Part shown: one piece after another, positions 19,303 to 30,224 of the stretch
Position numbering within the stretch: the stretch's first letter is position 1
How the letters are laid out: the number at the start of each line of letters is the position of its first letter
Assembly: GCA_024235895.1 (NCBI GenBank)
Contig: JACKLM010000004.1
Coordinates: 310,001 to 374,000, forward strand
From: Burkholderiaceae bacterium
GTDB taxonomy: Bacteria > Pseudomonadota > Gammaproteobacteria > Burkholderiales > Burkholderiaceae_C
Reading direction: 5' to 3'
DNA: 64,000 nucleotides
Notes under the pieces: generated by a model
Told to the model about the DNA's origin: nothing
Database searches by the model: none
The model's input: the letters and a program-made list of their open reading frames with translations, nothing else
Position numbers and translations under genes: made by a program

Positions 19303-19340
19303 CTGCCGGGATGGGGCAGGGCCCTGCCCCATCCCGGCAG
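19303..19340. terminator. Long perfect hairpin downstream of putA
   Basis: Two 18-bp arms (19303-19320 and 19323-19340; CTGCCGGGATGGGGCAGG and its complement) separated by 2 bp, placed between the putA stop and the next gene on the same strand. No T-tract follows, so termination would be atypical or the hairpin protects the mRNA end. Confidence 0.6.
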
Positions 19341-19362
19341 GCTGCACGCGCCCCACTGCGCG

Positions 19363-22300
19363 TCATCCGATCGCCATCAGGCTCGCATTGCCGCCGGCGG
19401 CGGCGGTGTTGACGCTCAGCGCACGCTCGGTCACGAGCCGCTCCAGCGGCGCCTCGGCCGCCCCTGGAGGCAGCGCGGCGATGGCGACGATCGGACCGCC
19501 ACGCGCCGCCAGCCGCGCCGCGGCGTCGCGCAGCCCGCCGGCATCGGCGTGCACGATCGCGACGTCGGCGTGCGCCGTCGCCTGCGTCCAGTCCGCCGCC
19601 AGCGCGATCCGGTCGCGCACCGCCTCCGGCAGCGATTCGGCCAGCGCGCGCGCGCCGGCCGGCCAGACCGCGCGGCTGCCGACCGCGAGCGCGGCCGCGA
19701 GCTGGACCAGCCGGTCGTCGTCGCCGGCCGTGCCGTCGCCGGCCAGGCACAGCACCGCCTCGCGCGGCAGCGTCGCGTAGACGTCGAGCTGCCCGGTCGG
19801 CCCGGCGAGCACGCGCTGGCGGCCGGCCGGTTGGGTTGGCGGCGGCGAAGCGGGCGCAGGCGTCGGCCAGCGCACCGCGCTGCTGCGCCTGCGCCCAGCG
19901 CTGCAGCGCGGCCAGCGCCAGGTCCGTCGCCGACCCGCCGCCTTCGGGAACGGTGGCCGACTGGCCGTCCGTGCGGCGCGCATGCGCTGCGGCCAAGCCG
20001 CCGAGCTGGCCGCCAGCCGCGCATCGAGCCGCGCAGCGCAGAGCGGCCAGCGCCGAGCCGCGCGGCGCCAGGTGACCAGCGCCGGCGCCGTGCGGCGTGC
20101 CTGCGTCGCCGCCGGCGTCGCGGCCGAAGGACTCGACCGCGCGCCGTGCGGCATCGGCCGGCCTCGCGGCGAGCAGCCGCAGCAGCGCCAGCGGCCCGCC
20201 GGCCTTCGGGCCGGTTCCCGACAGCCCCTCGCCGCCGAAGGGCTGCACGCCGACGACCGCGCCGACCATGTTGCGGTTGACGTAGACGTTGCCGGCGCGC
20301 GTGCCGACCAGCGCCTGCGCCACCGTCTCGTCGATCCGCGTGTGCACGCCGAAGGTCAGCGCATAGCCGCTGGCGTCGACCTGCGCCAGCAGCGCCGGCA
20401 GCGCGTCGCGCTCCCAGGTCAGCAGGTGCAGGACCGGGCCGAAGACCTCGCGCTCCAGCTCCGCGAGGCGATCCAGGTTCACCAGCGTCGGCGGCACGAA
20501 GCAGCCGTGCGCGGCGGCGTCGGCGTCGACCGCCGCCGGCTGCACCACGCGCCGGCCGCGCGTGCGCATCGCCTGCAGGTGGCGCTCGATGCCGGCGCGC
20601 GCATCGGTGTCGATCACCGGGCCGACGTCGGTCGCGAGCTGTCGCGGGTCGCCGACGCGCAGCTCGCGCGTCGCGCCTTCGAGCATCTCGACGATGCGCG
20701 CGGCAGCGTCGCGCTGTACCGCCAGCACGCGCAGCGCCGAGCAGCGCTGGCCGGCGCTGTCGAAGGCCGACGCCAGCACGTCGGCGACGACCTGCTCGGG
20801 CAGCGCCGACGAGTCGACGACCATCGCGTTCTGGCCGCCGGTCTCGGCCACCAGCGTGACCGGCCGGCCGTGATCGTCCAGCCGCTCGGCCAGCTTGCGC
20901 TGGATCAGCCGCGCGACCTCGGTCGACCCGGTGAAGAGGACGCCCTGCACGCGCGCGTCGGCGACCAGCGCGGCGCCGACGGTCTCGCCGCGCCCGGGCA
21001 GCAGTTGCAGCGCGCCGCGCGGCACGCCGGCAGCGTGCAGGATGCGCACCGCCTCGGCGGCGACGAGCGGGGTCTGCTCGGCCGGCTTGGCGAGCACCGG
21101 GTTGCCGGCGGCCAGCGCCGCGGCGACCTGGCCGGTGAAGATCGCGAGCGGGAAGTTCCACGGGCTGATCGCCAGCAGCGCGCCGAGCGGCCGGTGCGTG
21201 GCGTCGTCCCAGGCCGGGCCGCGGATCTGCGCGGCGTAGAAGCGCAGGAAGTCGACCGCCTCGCGCACCTCGGCCAGCGCGTTGGCGGCCGACTTGCCGG
21301 CCTCGCGCACGAGCAGCGGCAGCAGCGACTCGGTGCGCGATTCGAGTGCGTCGGCGGCGCGCTCCAGCACCGCGGCGCGCGCGGCGGCGGGGGTCGCGGC
21401 CCAGGGCCCGGCGGCGCGTGTCGCGGCGGCGAGTGCGGTCTCGAGATCCGCCGCGCTGGCCTCGCGCACCGCGCCGACCGTATCGCGCCGGTCGGCCGGG
21501 TTGGCGACCGGCTGCGGCGGCTCGGGGGCGGCGTCGCCGTCGATCAGCGGTCCCGCATCCCAGGTCGTGGCCGCGGCCAGCGACGCCTCGAGGGCGGCGA
21601 TCGTCGCCTCGTCGGCCAGATCGATCCCGCGCGAGTTGGCGCGCGCCGGCCGCGCCGCCGCGTAAAGGTCGCTCGGCAGCGGGATCGCCGGGTGCGGCGC
21701 GCCGACCGTGCCCTCGCGCCCGGCCGCGGCCTGCACGGTGCGCACCGGGTCCTCGACCAGCGCATCCAGCGGCAGCGCGGGGTCGGCGATGCGGTTGACG
21801 AAGCTCGTGTTGGCGCCGTTTTCCAGCAGCCGGCGCACCAGGTAGGCCAGCAGCGTCTCGTGCGTGCCGACCGGCGCGTAGACGCGGCATGGCCGGCCCA
21901 GGCCGCCGGCGGCGGCGGGCTTGACGACCTGTTCGTACAGCGGCTCGCCCATGCCGTGCAGGCACTGGAACTCGTAGGCGTCGGCCGGCGCGGCGTCGCC
22001 GCCGGCCAGCGCGTGGACCGCCGCCAGCGTGTGCGCGTTGTGGGTCGCGAACTGCGGGTAGATCGCGTCGGGCGCGGCGAGCAGCTTGCGCGCGCAGGCC
22101 AGATACGCGACATCGGTGTGCGCCTTGCGCGTGTAGACCGGGTAGCCGGACTGGCCGCCCTCCTGCGCGCGCTTGATCTCGCTGTCCCAGTAGGCGCCCT
22201 TGACCAGCCGGACCATCAGCCGCCGGCCGCTGCGCCGCGCCAGGTCGACCAGCCAGTCGATCACCGCCGGGCAGCGTTTGCCGTAGGCCTGGACGACGAA

Positions 22301-23290
22301 TCCCAGCCCCTGCCAGCCGGCGAGCGCGGGATCGAACGCCAGCCGCTCCAGCAGGTCGAGCGAGATCTCGAGCCGCTCGGACTCCTCGGCGTCGATATTC
22401 AGCCCGATCTCGTGCGCCCGCGCCTGCTGCGCCAGCGCGAGCAGCCGCGGGTAGAGCTCGGCGTGCACGCGATGCAGCTGCGCGCGCAGGTAGCGCGGGT
22501 GCAGCGCCGACAGCTTGACCGAGATCCCCGGCCCGGCGAGGGCGCCGCGGCCGGCCGCGGCCGCGCCGATGGCGGCGATCGCGCCCTCGTAGGCGGCGAG
22601 GTAGCGCGCGGCGTCGACCTCGGTCATCGCCGCCTCGCCGAGCATGTCGTAGGAGTAGCGGAAGCCCTCGCGCTCGCGCGAGCGGGCGCGCGCCAGCGCC
22701 TCGGCGATATCGCGCCCGGTGACGAACTGCTCGCCCATCATCCGCATCGCCATGTCCACGCCCTTGCGGATCAGCGGCTCGCCGCCGCGGCCGACGATGC
22801 GCGCCAGCGCCGAACCCAGCCCGCCCTCGCTGTGCGTGGCGACCAGCCGGCCGGTGATCAGCAGGCCCCAGCTCGCGGCGTTGACGAACAGCGACGGGCT
22901 GCGCCCGAGGTGCGACTCCCAGTCGCCGCTGGCGAGCTTGTCGCGGATCAGCGCGTCGCGCGTCGCCGCATCGGGGACGCGCAGCAGCGCCTCGGCCAGG
23001 CACATCAGCGCCACCCCCTCCTGCGACGACAAGGCGAACTCCTGCAGCAGGCCTTGCACCAGCCCGGCGCGGCCGCTGGCCAGCGACCGCTCGCGCACCC
23101 CGCGCGCCAGCCGCAGCGCGAGGGCGTGCGCGGCATCGGATTGCGCCGGGTCCAGCCGGGCGGATTCGAGCAGGCCCGGTAGCAGCTCGGGTTCAGGGCT
23201 GCGGGTGGCAGCGGCGATGGCGGCGCGCAGCGGGCCGTGCGAGGGCGTGCTGCGGTCATCGGCGACGTTACGGGTGGCGTGGGTCGTCAT
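19363..23290 (-). pseudogene. putA: Bifunctional proline dehydrogenase / P5C dehydrogenase, frameshifted near the end
   Basis: PutA oxidises proline to glutamate at the membrane, using FAD and then NAD. The reading frame opens at 23290. The proline dehydrogenase barrel spans roughly residues 170-470 and the aldehyde dehydrogenase half follows, with its Cys motif (DSAGQRCSALRV) and GGQNAMVVD. It lacks the N-terminal ribbon-helix-helix, so it is not a self-repressor. Near 19826-19838 the frame shifts by one base. Upstream frame 1 ends in AAANPTGR; the correct continuation (RQRVLAGPTGQLDVYATLPRE through ALSVNTAAAGGNASLM, each part under 20 residues apart) is in another frame, ending at 19363. 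Corrected length is about 1309 aa, normal for the class. The shift removes the last ~155 residues. It could be a real mutation or a sequencing slip in a GGCC-rich run. Confidence 0.85.
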
Positions 23291-23467
23291 GATCGGGTCG
23301 GTGTCGGGCAGGCTGCCAGTGTGCGCCGGCCGCCTCCGAATCGGTGAGCGCTTTGGGCGGCCCCGGCCGGGATTCATCCGGCTGGTCGTGGTGCGACGTG
23401 GGTCGGCGGCGACGAAATCACGCCCGTGGCGTGGCTCGCGCGCGCGGCAGCGCGTGCCCGCCGCGCG

Positions 23468-23473
23468 CACAAT
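23468..23473 (+). promoter_or_regulatory. Candidate -10 box of the lrp-type gene
   Basis: CACAAT ends 7 nt before the GTG at 23481, fitting a leaderless mRNA. It lies in the 190-bp region shared with divergent putA. Confidence 0.35.
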
Positions 23474-23480
23474 CCCGGCC

Positions 23481-23900
23481 GTGGACGACATCGACCTGCA
23501 GCTGATCGCCCTGTTGCGCCAGGACGCGCGCCTGCCCGCGGCGGTGCTGGCGTCCCGGCTCGGCGTCTCGCGCGGCACCGTCGCCAACCGCTTGCGCAGG
23601 CTCGAGGACGAGGGCGTCATCACCGGCTATACGCTGCGGCTGCGGCCCGACGCCGAGCCGCAGGGCATCCGCGCCTGGGCCGGGGTGCAGGTCGACGGCA
23701 ACCAGACGCGCGAGGTCGTCGCGCACCTGATGGGCGAGCCGGGGCTGGTCGCGCTGCACGATACGAACGGCCGCTGGGACCTGCTGGCCGAGCTGCGCGC
23801 GGCGTCGACCGCCGAGCTGTCGCAGGTGCTGGAGCGCATCCGCCTGATCAAGGGCATCCGCCACACCGAGACCAGCATCCTGCTGGCGACCTACCGCTGA
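23481..23900 (+). CDS. Lrp/AsnC family transcriptional regulator
   Basis: 139-residue feast/famine regulator. The N-terminal helix-turn-helix (DIDLQLIALLRQDARLPAAV, then LGVSRGTVANRLRRLEDEG) occupies about residues 2-50 and the RAM ligand-binding domain residues 65-139. The GTG at 23481 gives the family's usual VDDIDLQL start. It is divergent from putA, which itself lacks a repressor domain, and is followed by an ornithine cyclodeaminase gene. A role in proline or ornithine-responsive control of putA, like PutR or BkdR-type activators, is likely but inferred. Confidence 0.9.
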   Translation: MDDIDLQLIALLRQDARLPAAVLASRLGVSRGTVANRLRRLEDEGVITGYTLRLRPDAEPQGIRAWAGVQVDGNQTREVVAHLMGEPGLVALHDTNGRWDLLAELRAASTAELSQVLERIRLIKGIRHTETSILLATYR

Positions 23901-23938
23901 GCGGCGCCGCCCGCCACCGACGCGACGAGCCGCGATCG

Positions 23939-24897
23939 ATGCGATTCTTCGACGCCGCTGCGGTCGCCGCCGCGCTGCCCTTCGAGACCCTGGTGCCGGC
24001 GCTGCACGCCGGCTTCGCCGAGGGCTGCAGCGTGCCGCCGCGGATGGTGTTGGAGATCGCCGCCGGCGACGATGCCGCGGCCGGCGCGCCGCCGCTGACC
24101 TCGCTCGTCATGCCGGCCTGGCAGGCGGGGCGCTACTACGCGCTCAAATGCGTCAACGTCGCGCCCGGCAATGCCGCGCGCGGGCTGCCGGGGCTGCACG
24201 CCAGCGTGCTGCTGCACGATGCCGTCAGCGGCGTGCCGCTGGCGTGGATGGAAGGCAGCGAGCTGACCAGCCGCCGCACCGCCGCCGCGTCGGCGCTGGC
24301 GGCCGGCTGGCTGGCGCGCGCCGATGCGCGGCGGCTGCTGGTGGTCGGCGCCGCCGCGCGTCGCGGCGCTGCTGCCGGCGGCCCTACCGCGCGGTGCGGC
24401 CGATCGAGCGCGTGACCGTGTGGGCGCGCCGCGCCGGCGCGGCCGAGGCGCTGGCGGCGCATTGGCGCGGCGAGGGCTTCGACGCCGTGGCGACGACCGA
24501 CCTGGCCGCGGCAGCGGCGGCGGCCGATATCGTCAGTTGCGCGACGCTGGCCACCGAGCCGGTCGTTCGCGGCGCCTGGCTGCGCGCCGGCAGCCACCTG
24601 GACCTGATCGGCAGCTTCACGCCGGCGATGCGCGAGGCCGACGACGAGGCCTTCGCCGGCGCGGCGATCGTCGTCGACACCGACGAGGCGCTGGCCAAGA
24701 GCGGCGAGCTGATCGGCCCGATGGCGCGCGGCGTCTTCTCGCGCGCCGATGTTCGCGGCACGCTGGCGGCGCTGGCGCGCGGCGAGGTGCAGGGCCGGCG
24801 CCGCGACGACGAGCGCACGGTCTTCAAGTCGGTCGGCACGGCGCTCGAGGACCTGGTGGCGGCGGTGCAGGTGTGGGAGCGGGCGGCCGCGGCGTGA
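23939..24897 (+). pseudogene. Ornithine cyclodeaminase / mu-crystallin family protein, frameshifted
   Basis: The family makes proline from ornithine, or reduces ketimines, with NAD(P). Frame 1 begins at ATG 23939 (MRFFDAAAVAAALPFETLV) and is intact through LLVVGAA at about 24350, the Rossmann glycine region. The conserved RVAALLPAA lies in a second frame. From about 24392 the rest (RAVRPIERVTVWARRAG to VQVWERAAAA) lies in a third. Two single-base changes within some 40 bp explain this. Everything else is well conserved, so the lesions are recent or are sequencing errors. An intact paralogue sits at 25417-26496. Confidence 0.8.
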
Positions 24898-24947
24898 TGC
24901 CGCCGCCCGGCCCCGCGGCCTGCGCCGCGATGGGTCCTACGCACTCG

Positions 24948-25358
24948 CGTTCGATCGACAAGGAACGGTTTCTCGGCGATCGACTGCGATTGGTCCGTTG
25001 CCGACGTTCGTCGGAGTCAGTCCATCGCTCCCTCTGGCGTTCGATGTACCAGCGTGCCAAGGCCGGCGGGCACCCTCCCACTCCATGTCCCCCGCCGTCG
25101 GCTTGCGCCGCCGGCTCCTCCTCTACTTCCGTGGGAGGGTGCCCGCCGACCTTGGCCTGCCACCGCCCTGCCATTCGACCGTCGAATACCAACTCGGTGG
25201 CCTGCCGAGGACAGCGGGTGCCCTTTCCCGTAAGTAGAGGAGGAGCCGGCGGCCGAAGGCCGACGGCGGGGGACATGGAGGGAAAGGGCACCCGCTGTCC
25301 TCGGCACGCGCGGTCATGGCACGAAACCCGAAGAGACGCTGCGTGAGTGGCAGCAGCG
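24948..25358 (+). repeat. Paired-hairpin dispersed repeat, copy 2
   Basis: Hairpin A arms 25056-25081 / 25131-25156 (one mismatch); palindrome ATTCGACCGTCGAAT (25073 is the arm; the palindrome itself is at 25173-25187); hairpin B arms 25204-25229 / 25280-25305 (perfect, with different arm bases from copy 1). The left end block GCGTTCGATCGACAAGG is at 24948. The right end GGTCATGGCACG...GAGTGGCAGCAG matches the inverted left end of copy 1. It fills the gap between the convergent broken and intact ornithine cyclodeaminase genes. Confidence 0.85.
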
Positions 25359-25416
25359 TGCCCAGGGGGGTCGATCGTTGAGCGCCCGACTCTTGCTGAT
25401 CGAGCGTATGCGGGAA

Positions 25417-26496
25417 TCAGGCCGCCAGCCGCGCAGCAGCTCCGCGCAGGCTGCCGAACAGGTCCTTCGGGTCCTCGGCCCGCAGCACCAGATCGACCGG
25501 CTGGCCCAGCCCGAGCCGCGCCGCCTGCTCGTCGAAGTAGGCGAGTGCGGCCAGGTCTTCCAGCGCGAAGCCGACCGAGTCGAAGACGGTGATCTCGTCG
25601 TCGCGCTGGCGGCCCGGGCGCTCGCCGGCGAGCACCCGCCACAGCTCGGTCACCGGGAAGTCGGCCGGCATCTGCTGCAGGTCACCCTCGATGCGGGTCT
25701 GCGGCTCATACTCGACGAAGACCGACGCGCGCCGCAGCACCTCGGGGTGCAGCTCGGTCTTGCCCGGGCAGTCGCCGCCGACCGCGTTCAGATGCTGCCC
25801 CGGCGCCAGCATGTCGGGCGTCAGGATCGTGGCGCGCGTCTTGTCGGCGGTGCAGGTGGTGACGATGTCGGCGTCGCGCGCGGCGTCCGCGGCGCTGGCG
25901 CTGCGCTGGATAGCGAGCCCCTCGCCAGCCAGGTTCGCGACCAGCTTGTCGGTCGCGCGCGTATCGGTGTCGAAGACGCGCAGCGTGCGCACGCCGAGCA
26001 GGTCGCGCAACGCCAGCGCCTGGAACTCGGACTGCGCGCCGTTGCCGATCAGCGCCATCGTGCGCGCGCCAGGGCGCGCCAGCGTGCGCGCGGCCAATGC
26101 CGACATCGCGGCGGTGCGGATCGCGGTCGCCAGCGTCAGCTCGGCCAGCAGCGTCGGCGCGCCGGAGGCGACATCGGCCAGCACGCCGAAGGCCATCACC
26201 GTCGGCAGCCCGGCCGCGGTATTGCGGGGGTGGCCGTTGACATACTTGAAAGCGAACAGCCGCTCGTCGGCCACCGGCATCAGCTCGATCACGCCGTCGC
26301 GCGAGTGGCAGGCCAGGCGCGCGCTTTTGTCGTAATCGCCCCAGCGCAGGAACTCGCGCTCGATGCGCGCGGCGACGCCGGCGATGCAGCCCGGCAGGCC
26401 GATTCGCTGCACCAGCGTTCGCATCGCGTCGGCGTCGAGGAAGCGGGTCGCCAGGCTGGGCGCAGGGGCGGTCTGGGTCGGGGTGTGGGTGTTCAT
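25417..26496 (-). CDS. Ornithine cyclodeaminase
   Basis: 359-residue enzyme predicted to convert L-ornithine to L-proline plus ammonia with NAD as a bound cofactor; cytoplasmic. Seen: LMPVADERLFAFKYVNGHP near residue 80 (substrate-binding lysine region), the Rossmann segment MALIGNGAQSEFQALAL, and NAVGGDCPGKTELHPEVL, which is typical of true ornithine cyclodeaminases rather than mu-crystallin relatives. The ATG at 26496 is chosen for the family start. It is functionally linked to putA nearby: ornithine to proline to glutamate. It faces the repeat and the broken paralogue. Confidence 0.9.
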   Translation of the reverse strand: MNTHTPTQTAPAPSLATRFLDADAMRTLVQRIGLPGCIAGVAARIEREFLRWGDYDKSARLACHSRDGVIELMPVADERLFAFKYVNGHPRNTAAGLPTVMAFGVLADVASGAPTLLAELTLATAIRTAAMSALAARTLARPGARTMALIGNGAQSEFQALALRDLLGVRTLRVFDTDTRATDKLVANLAGEGLAIQRSASAADAARDADIVTTCTADKTRATILTPDMLAPGQHLNAVGGDCPGKTELHPEVLRRASVFVEYEPQTRIEGDLQQMPADFPVTELWRVLAGERPGRQRDDEITVFDSVGFALEDLAALAYFDEQAARLGLGQPVDLVLRAEDPKDLFGSLRGAAARLAA

Positions 26497-26589
26497 GCGC
26501 GGTCTCCTTCGATGCCGAGGAGTCTGCCCGCGGGTGATGGCAGCCTCAAGCCGGCGCTCCGGCAGTCGCGCCGACGGCGCGTGGCACAA

Positions 26590-26607
26590 CGTCAGCGCCG
26601 GCTGACG
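26590..26607. terminator. Small hairpin after the NUDIX-HAD operon
   Basis: CGTCAGC-GCCG-GCTGACG, a 7-bp perfect stem with a 4-nt loop, 41 bp after the NUDIX stop. No T-tract is present, so it is only a possible terminator. Confidence 0.35.
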
Positions 26608-26647
26608 CTATGCCAGCGGTGCCGCCTCCGGCCGCGCTGCGGCATCG

Positions 26648-27358
26648 TCAGCGCCACGCGAAGGCCGGCTGGTCCAAGTGCGCGACGCGCGTCGGCCGGC
26701 CGAGCAGCACCCACTCGCGGAACTGGTACAGGAAGGCCGCGGTCGGCGCGGCGATCCAGCGCGTGCCCAGCGGCATGCGCAGCACCGTGCGGCCGGTGCG
26801 GCGGACGGTGTTGAGGATCGGCGCATCGGCGCGCAGCAGTTCTGCCAGCGGCAGCCGGTGCACGCTGGCGACCTCGCCCGCGTGCGGCCGCAGCGCGCGC
26901 GCGGCGCCGGCCCAGACGACGACCGGCGTGACGACATAGCCGGATCGCGTCGCGTAGTCGTCGAGCCGGCCGAGCACCGAATCGGCCCCGAGGGCGAGGC
27001 CGAGTTCCTCGTGCAGCTCGCGCAGCGCGGCCTGCTCGGCGGTCTCGCCGGCGTCGAAGCGACCGCCCGGCAGCGCCCACTGGCCGGCGTGGCTGCGCAG
27101 CGTCGGCGCGCGGCGCGTCAGCAGCAGCGCAGCGGCGCGGTCCCAGTGCGGGTGCGCCGGCAGCCCCGGCAGCGCCGCGCCATGCCCGGCCTCGACGATC
27201 GCCAGCGCCACCGCGGCGTGGCGCCGCCCTTCGGCCGGCAGCGGCTGCACGGCCGGAGCGCGCATCCGCGGCGACATCGACTCGCGCAGGGCCGGCGGCA
27301 GCGCGTGCAGCGCGGGGGTCGGCGCGGCGGGGCCGCTGCGGGCCGGCGCCGCGGTCAT
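26648..27358 (-). CDS. NUDIX hydrolase (CoA pyrophosphatase-like)
   Basis: 236-residue NUDIX protein. The full Nudix box GGRFDAGETAEQAALRELHE (start of GX5EX7REUXEEXGU) lies near residue 105, preceded by LLTRRAPTLRSHAGQWALPG. The LLTxR..LR.HxGQxxxPGG arrangement is typical of CoA diphosphatases (NudL/YeaB). About 40 low-complexity residues precede the domain, and a later ATG (MSPRMRAP) could be the start. Its ATG overlaps the stop of the upstream HAD phosphatase gene (ATGA), so the two are coupled. Substrate inferred only. Confidence 0.85.
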   Translation of the reverse strand: MTAAPARSGPAAPTPALHALPPALRESMSPRMRAPAVQPLPAEGRRHAAVALAIVEAGHGAALPGLPAHPHWDRAAALLLTRRAPTLRSHAGQWALPGGRFDAGETAEQAALRELHEELGLALGADSVLGRLDDYATRSGYVVTPVVVWAGAARALRPHAGEVASVHRLPLAELLRADAPILNTVRRTGRTVLRMPLGTRWIAAPTAAFLYQFREWVLLGRPTRVAHLDQPAFAWR

Positions 27359-28314
27359 CGGTGGCGGCCCGATCCGGAGGGCGCGGTGGAGTCGGGCGGG
27401 CTCGATGCAAGCGCCGCGCGCGCCGCCAGCAGCGCCGCGGCGAGCTCGGCGAACCCGGCGCCGCGCGCGCCGGCGCTGATCCACGCCGGCCAGGTGTGCA
27501 GCCGGTCGGCGAAGTCGAGCAGGTTGGCCACGCCGACGCTGAGCCCGAAGCGCGCGAACATCGCCTGGTCGTTGGTCGAGTCGCCGACGTAGACCCAGCG
27601 GCCGACCTCGTCCGGCAGCGCGCGCGCCAGCCGCTCGCGCACCGCCCAGCAGGCGCCGCTCCACTTGTCGTGTTCGCCGAACCAGCCGTTGACGTGGATC
27701 GAGCTGACGGTGGCGTGCATGCCCTGCGCGTGCATCAGCGCGACGACGCGTGCGATCGCCGCCTCGTCCAGCCGCGCATGCTCGGCGTGGTCGATCGCGA
27801 TATCGGTCACGCGGCCCGGGCTGTCGAGCGCCAGCCGCGCGTCCGGCAGCTCGGCCAGGATGCGCGCCGCCGCGGCCTGCAGGCGCCGCGCGTTGGCCGC
27901 GCGCGTGGCCTCGTCCTGCGCGTAGCCGACCTGCAGCGCGCCGCCGGCGTCGCGCCACAGCATGACGGCGCCGTTCTCGGCGACGATCGCGCGCAGCGGC
28001 CAGGCGGTGGCGAACGGCTGGCTCCAGCCCATCGGACGGCCGGTGACGGCGATCACCGGCACGCCGGCCGCGGCCAGCGCGTGCAGCGCGTCGAGCGCGG
28101 CCGGCTCGATCGCGCCGTCGCGCGTCAGCGTGTCGTCGATATCGGTCAGCACGCCGGCGACGCCGGACCAGGTGCAAGCTGGGGCGTCGGCCAGCGGCCG
28201 CGGGCGTGCGTCCGTTGCACGTGCTGCAGCGAGGGGTTCCGGTTCGGGTGCGGCCGGGGTGGCCGGCTCTGGCGCCGCGTCGGCGGCGTTCGCGGGCGCG
28301 TCGGGGGTGTCCAT
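27355..28314 (-). CDS. HAD-superfamily (type IIB) phosphatase
   Basis: 319-residue HAD hydrolase. Motif I is DIDDTLTRDG at about residue 58, motif II is the Thr of VTGRPMGWS, and the final acidic motif is GDSTNDQAMF near residue 245. The cap insertion fits the Cof/trehalose-phosphatase-like IIB class. The first 50 residues are Ala/Pro-rich and probably disordered, or the true start lies further in. It forms a two-gene operon with the NUDIX gene. It is divergent from ahcY, with the SAH riboswitch on the other strand. Substrate unknown, probably a sugar phosphate. Confidence 0.85.
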   Translation of the reverse strand: MDTPDAPANAADAAPEPATPAAPEPEPLAAARATDARPRPLADAPACTWSGVAGVLTDIDDTLTRDGAIEPAALDALHALAAAGVPVIAVTGRPMGWSQPFATAWPLRAIVAENGAVMLWRDAGGALQVGYAQDEATRAANARRLQAAAARILAELPDARLALDSPGRVTDIAIDHAEHARLDEAAIARVVALMHAQGMHATVSSIHVNGWFGEHDKWSGACWAVRERLARALPDEVGRWVYVGDSTNDQAMFARFGLSVGVANLLDFADRLHTWPAWISAGARGAGFAELAAALLAARAALASSPPDSTAPSGSGRHR

Positions 28315-28433
28315 GCCCGCAGTCTGGCATGCCGGCGGCTTGCGGCGCCGGCGGTGCGCGCAGCCTGCGGGTGGGGGCCGCGGCGCCGCGCGGCGTCATG
28401 CCCGCGGCGCGACGCAGGGCGGCGGTGCCGCCC

Positions 28434-28439
28434 TACAAT
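28434..28439 (+). promoter_or_regulatory. -10 box of ahcY
   Basis: TACAAT ends 7 nt before the first base of the riboswitch P1 stem (28447), so transcription should begin exactly at the aptamer. No good -35 is visible. Confidence 0.5.
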
Positions 28440-28446
28440 CCGCTGC

Positions 28447-28516
28447 ATTCCGAGGAGCGTTGCAACCCCCGCGCCGGGGGCCAGGCTCGGAATATCCCAT
28501 TGCAACCGCGCTCACC
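28447..28516 (+). ncRNA. S-adenosylhomocysteine (SAH) riboswitch
   Basis: P1 is an 8-bp stem ATTCCGAG (28447-28454) with CTCGGAAT (28486-28493). Inside it are the conserved GAGGAGCGTTGCAAC, a small CCCCC/GGGGG hairpin (28466-28480) and CCAGGCTCGG. A downstream CGCTC (28508-28512) can pair with GAGCG (28454-28458) to make the pseudoknot. This matches the known SAH aptamer in sequence and layout. SAH binding switches on ahcY so that the inhibitor is removed. The 105-nt stretch from the aptamer to the ATG would hold the expression platform. Confidence 0.93.
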
Positions 28517-28621
28517 TGCACGGCCACCCGATCGAGGGCGCCGGCGCCGGGTGAGCCCCGATGGCGGCGCACCGGCAGGCCGGACGTGCAGGGTCCTCAC
28601 CCGACCTGGAGCCGACCGACC

Positions 28622-30085
<1,464 letters not shown>

Positions 30086-30192
30086 GTGCAGCGCCCCGTT
30101 CGGCCGAGAGGTCCTCGGGCGGTGCGGCGACGACCCGTCGGCTCGCCGAATGGCCCCGCACCCGCTTGACGAGAGGCGACATCGGATCCAAA

Positions 30193-30210
30193 ATGGATCC
30201 TGGAATCCAT
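30193..30210. promoter_or_regulatory. Candidate operator of the VapBC-type module
   Basis: ATGGAT-N6-ATCCAT inverted repeat 15 bp before the antitoxin ATG, with a further overlapping direct GGATCC repeat on the left (30184-30200). The position fits autorepression by the ribbon-helix-helix antitoxin. Confidence 0.55.
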
Positions 30211-30224
30211 TCTGGAGCCAATTC

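Noticed and set aside
19982..23182. 1066-codon frame opposite putA
   Set aside because: Low-complexity Arg/Gly/Ala/Gln translation, fully antisense to a well-recognised enzyme.
24324..25346. 340-codon frame running through the end of the cyclodeaminase into the repeat
   Set aside because: Out of frame with the conserved enzyme except for about ten residues; its tail is translated repeat sequence.
30086..30192. Terminator after ahcY
   Set aside because: No stable stem followed by T residues is visible; the inverted repeat there is more likely the TA operator.
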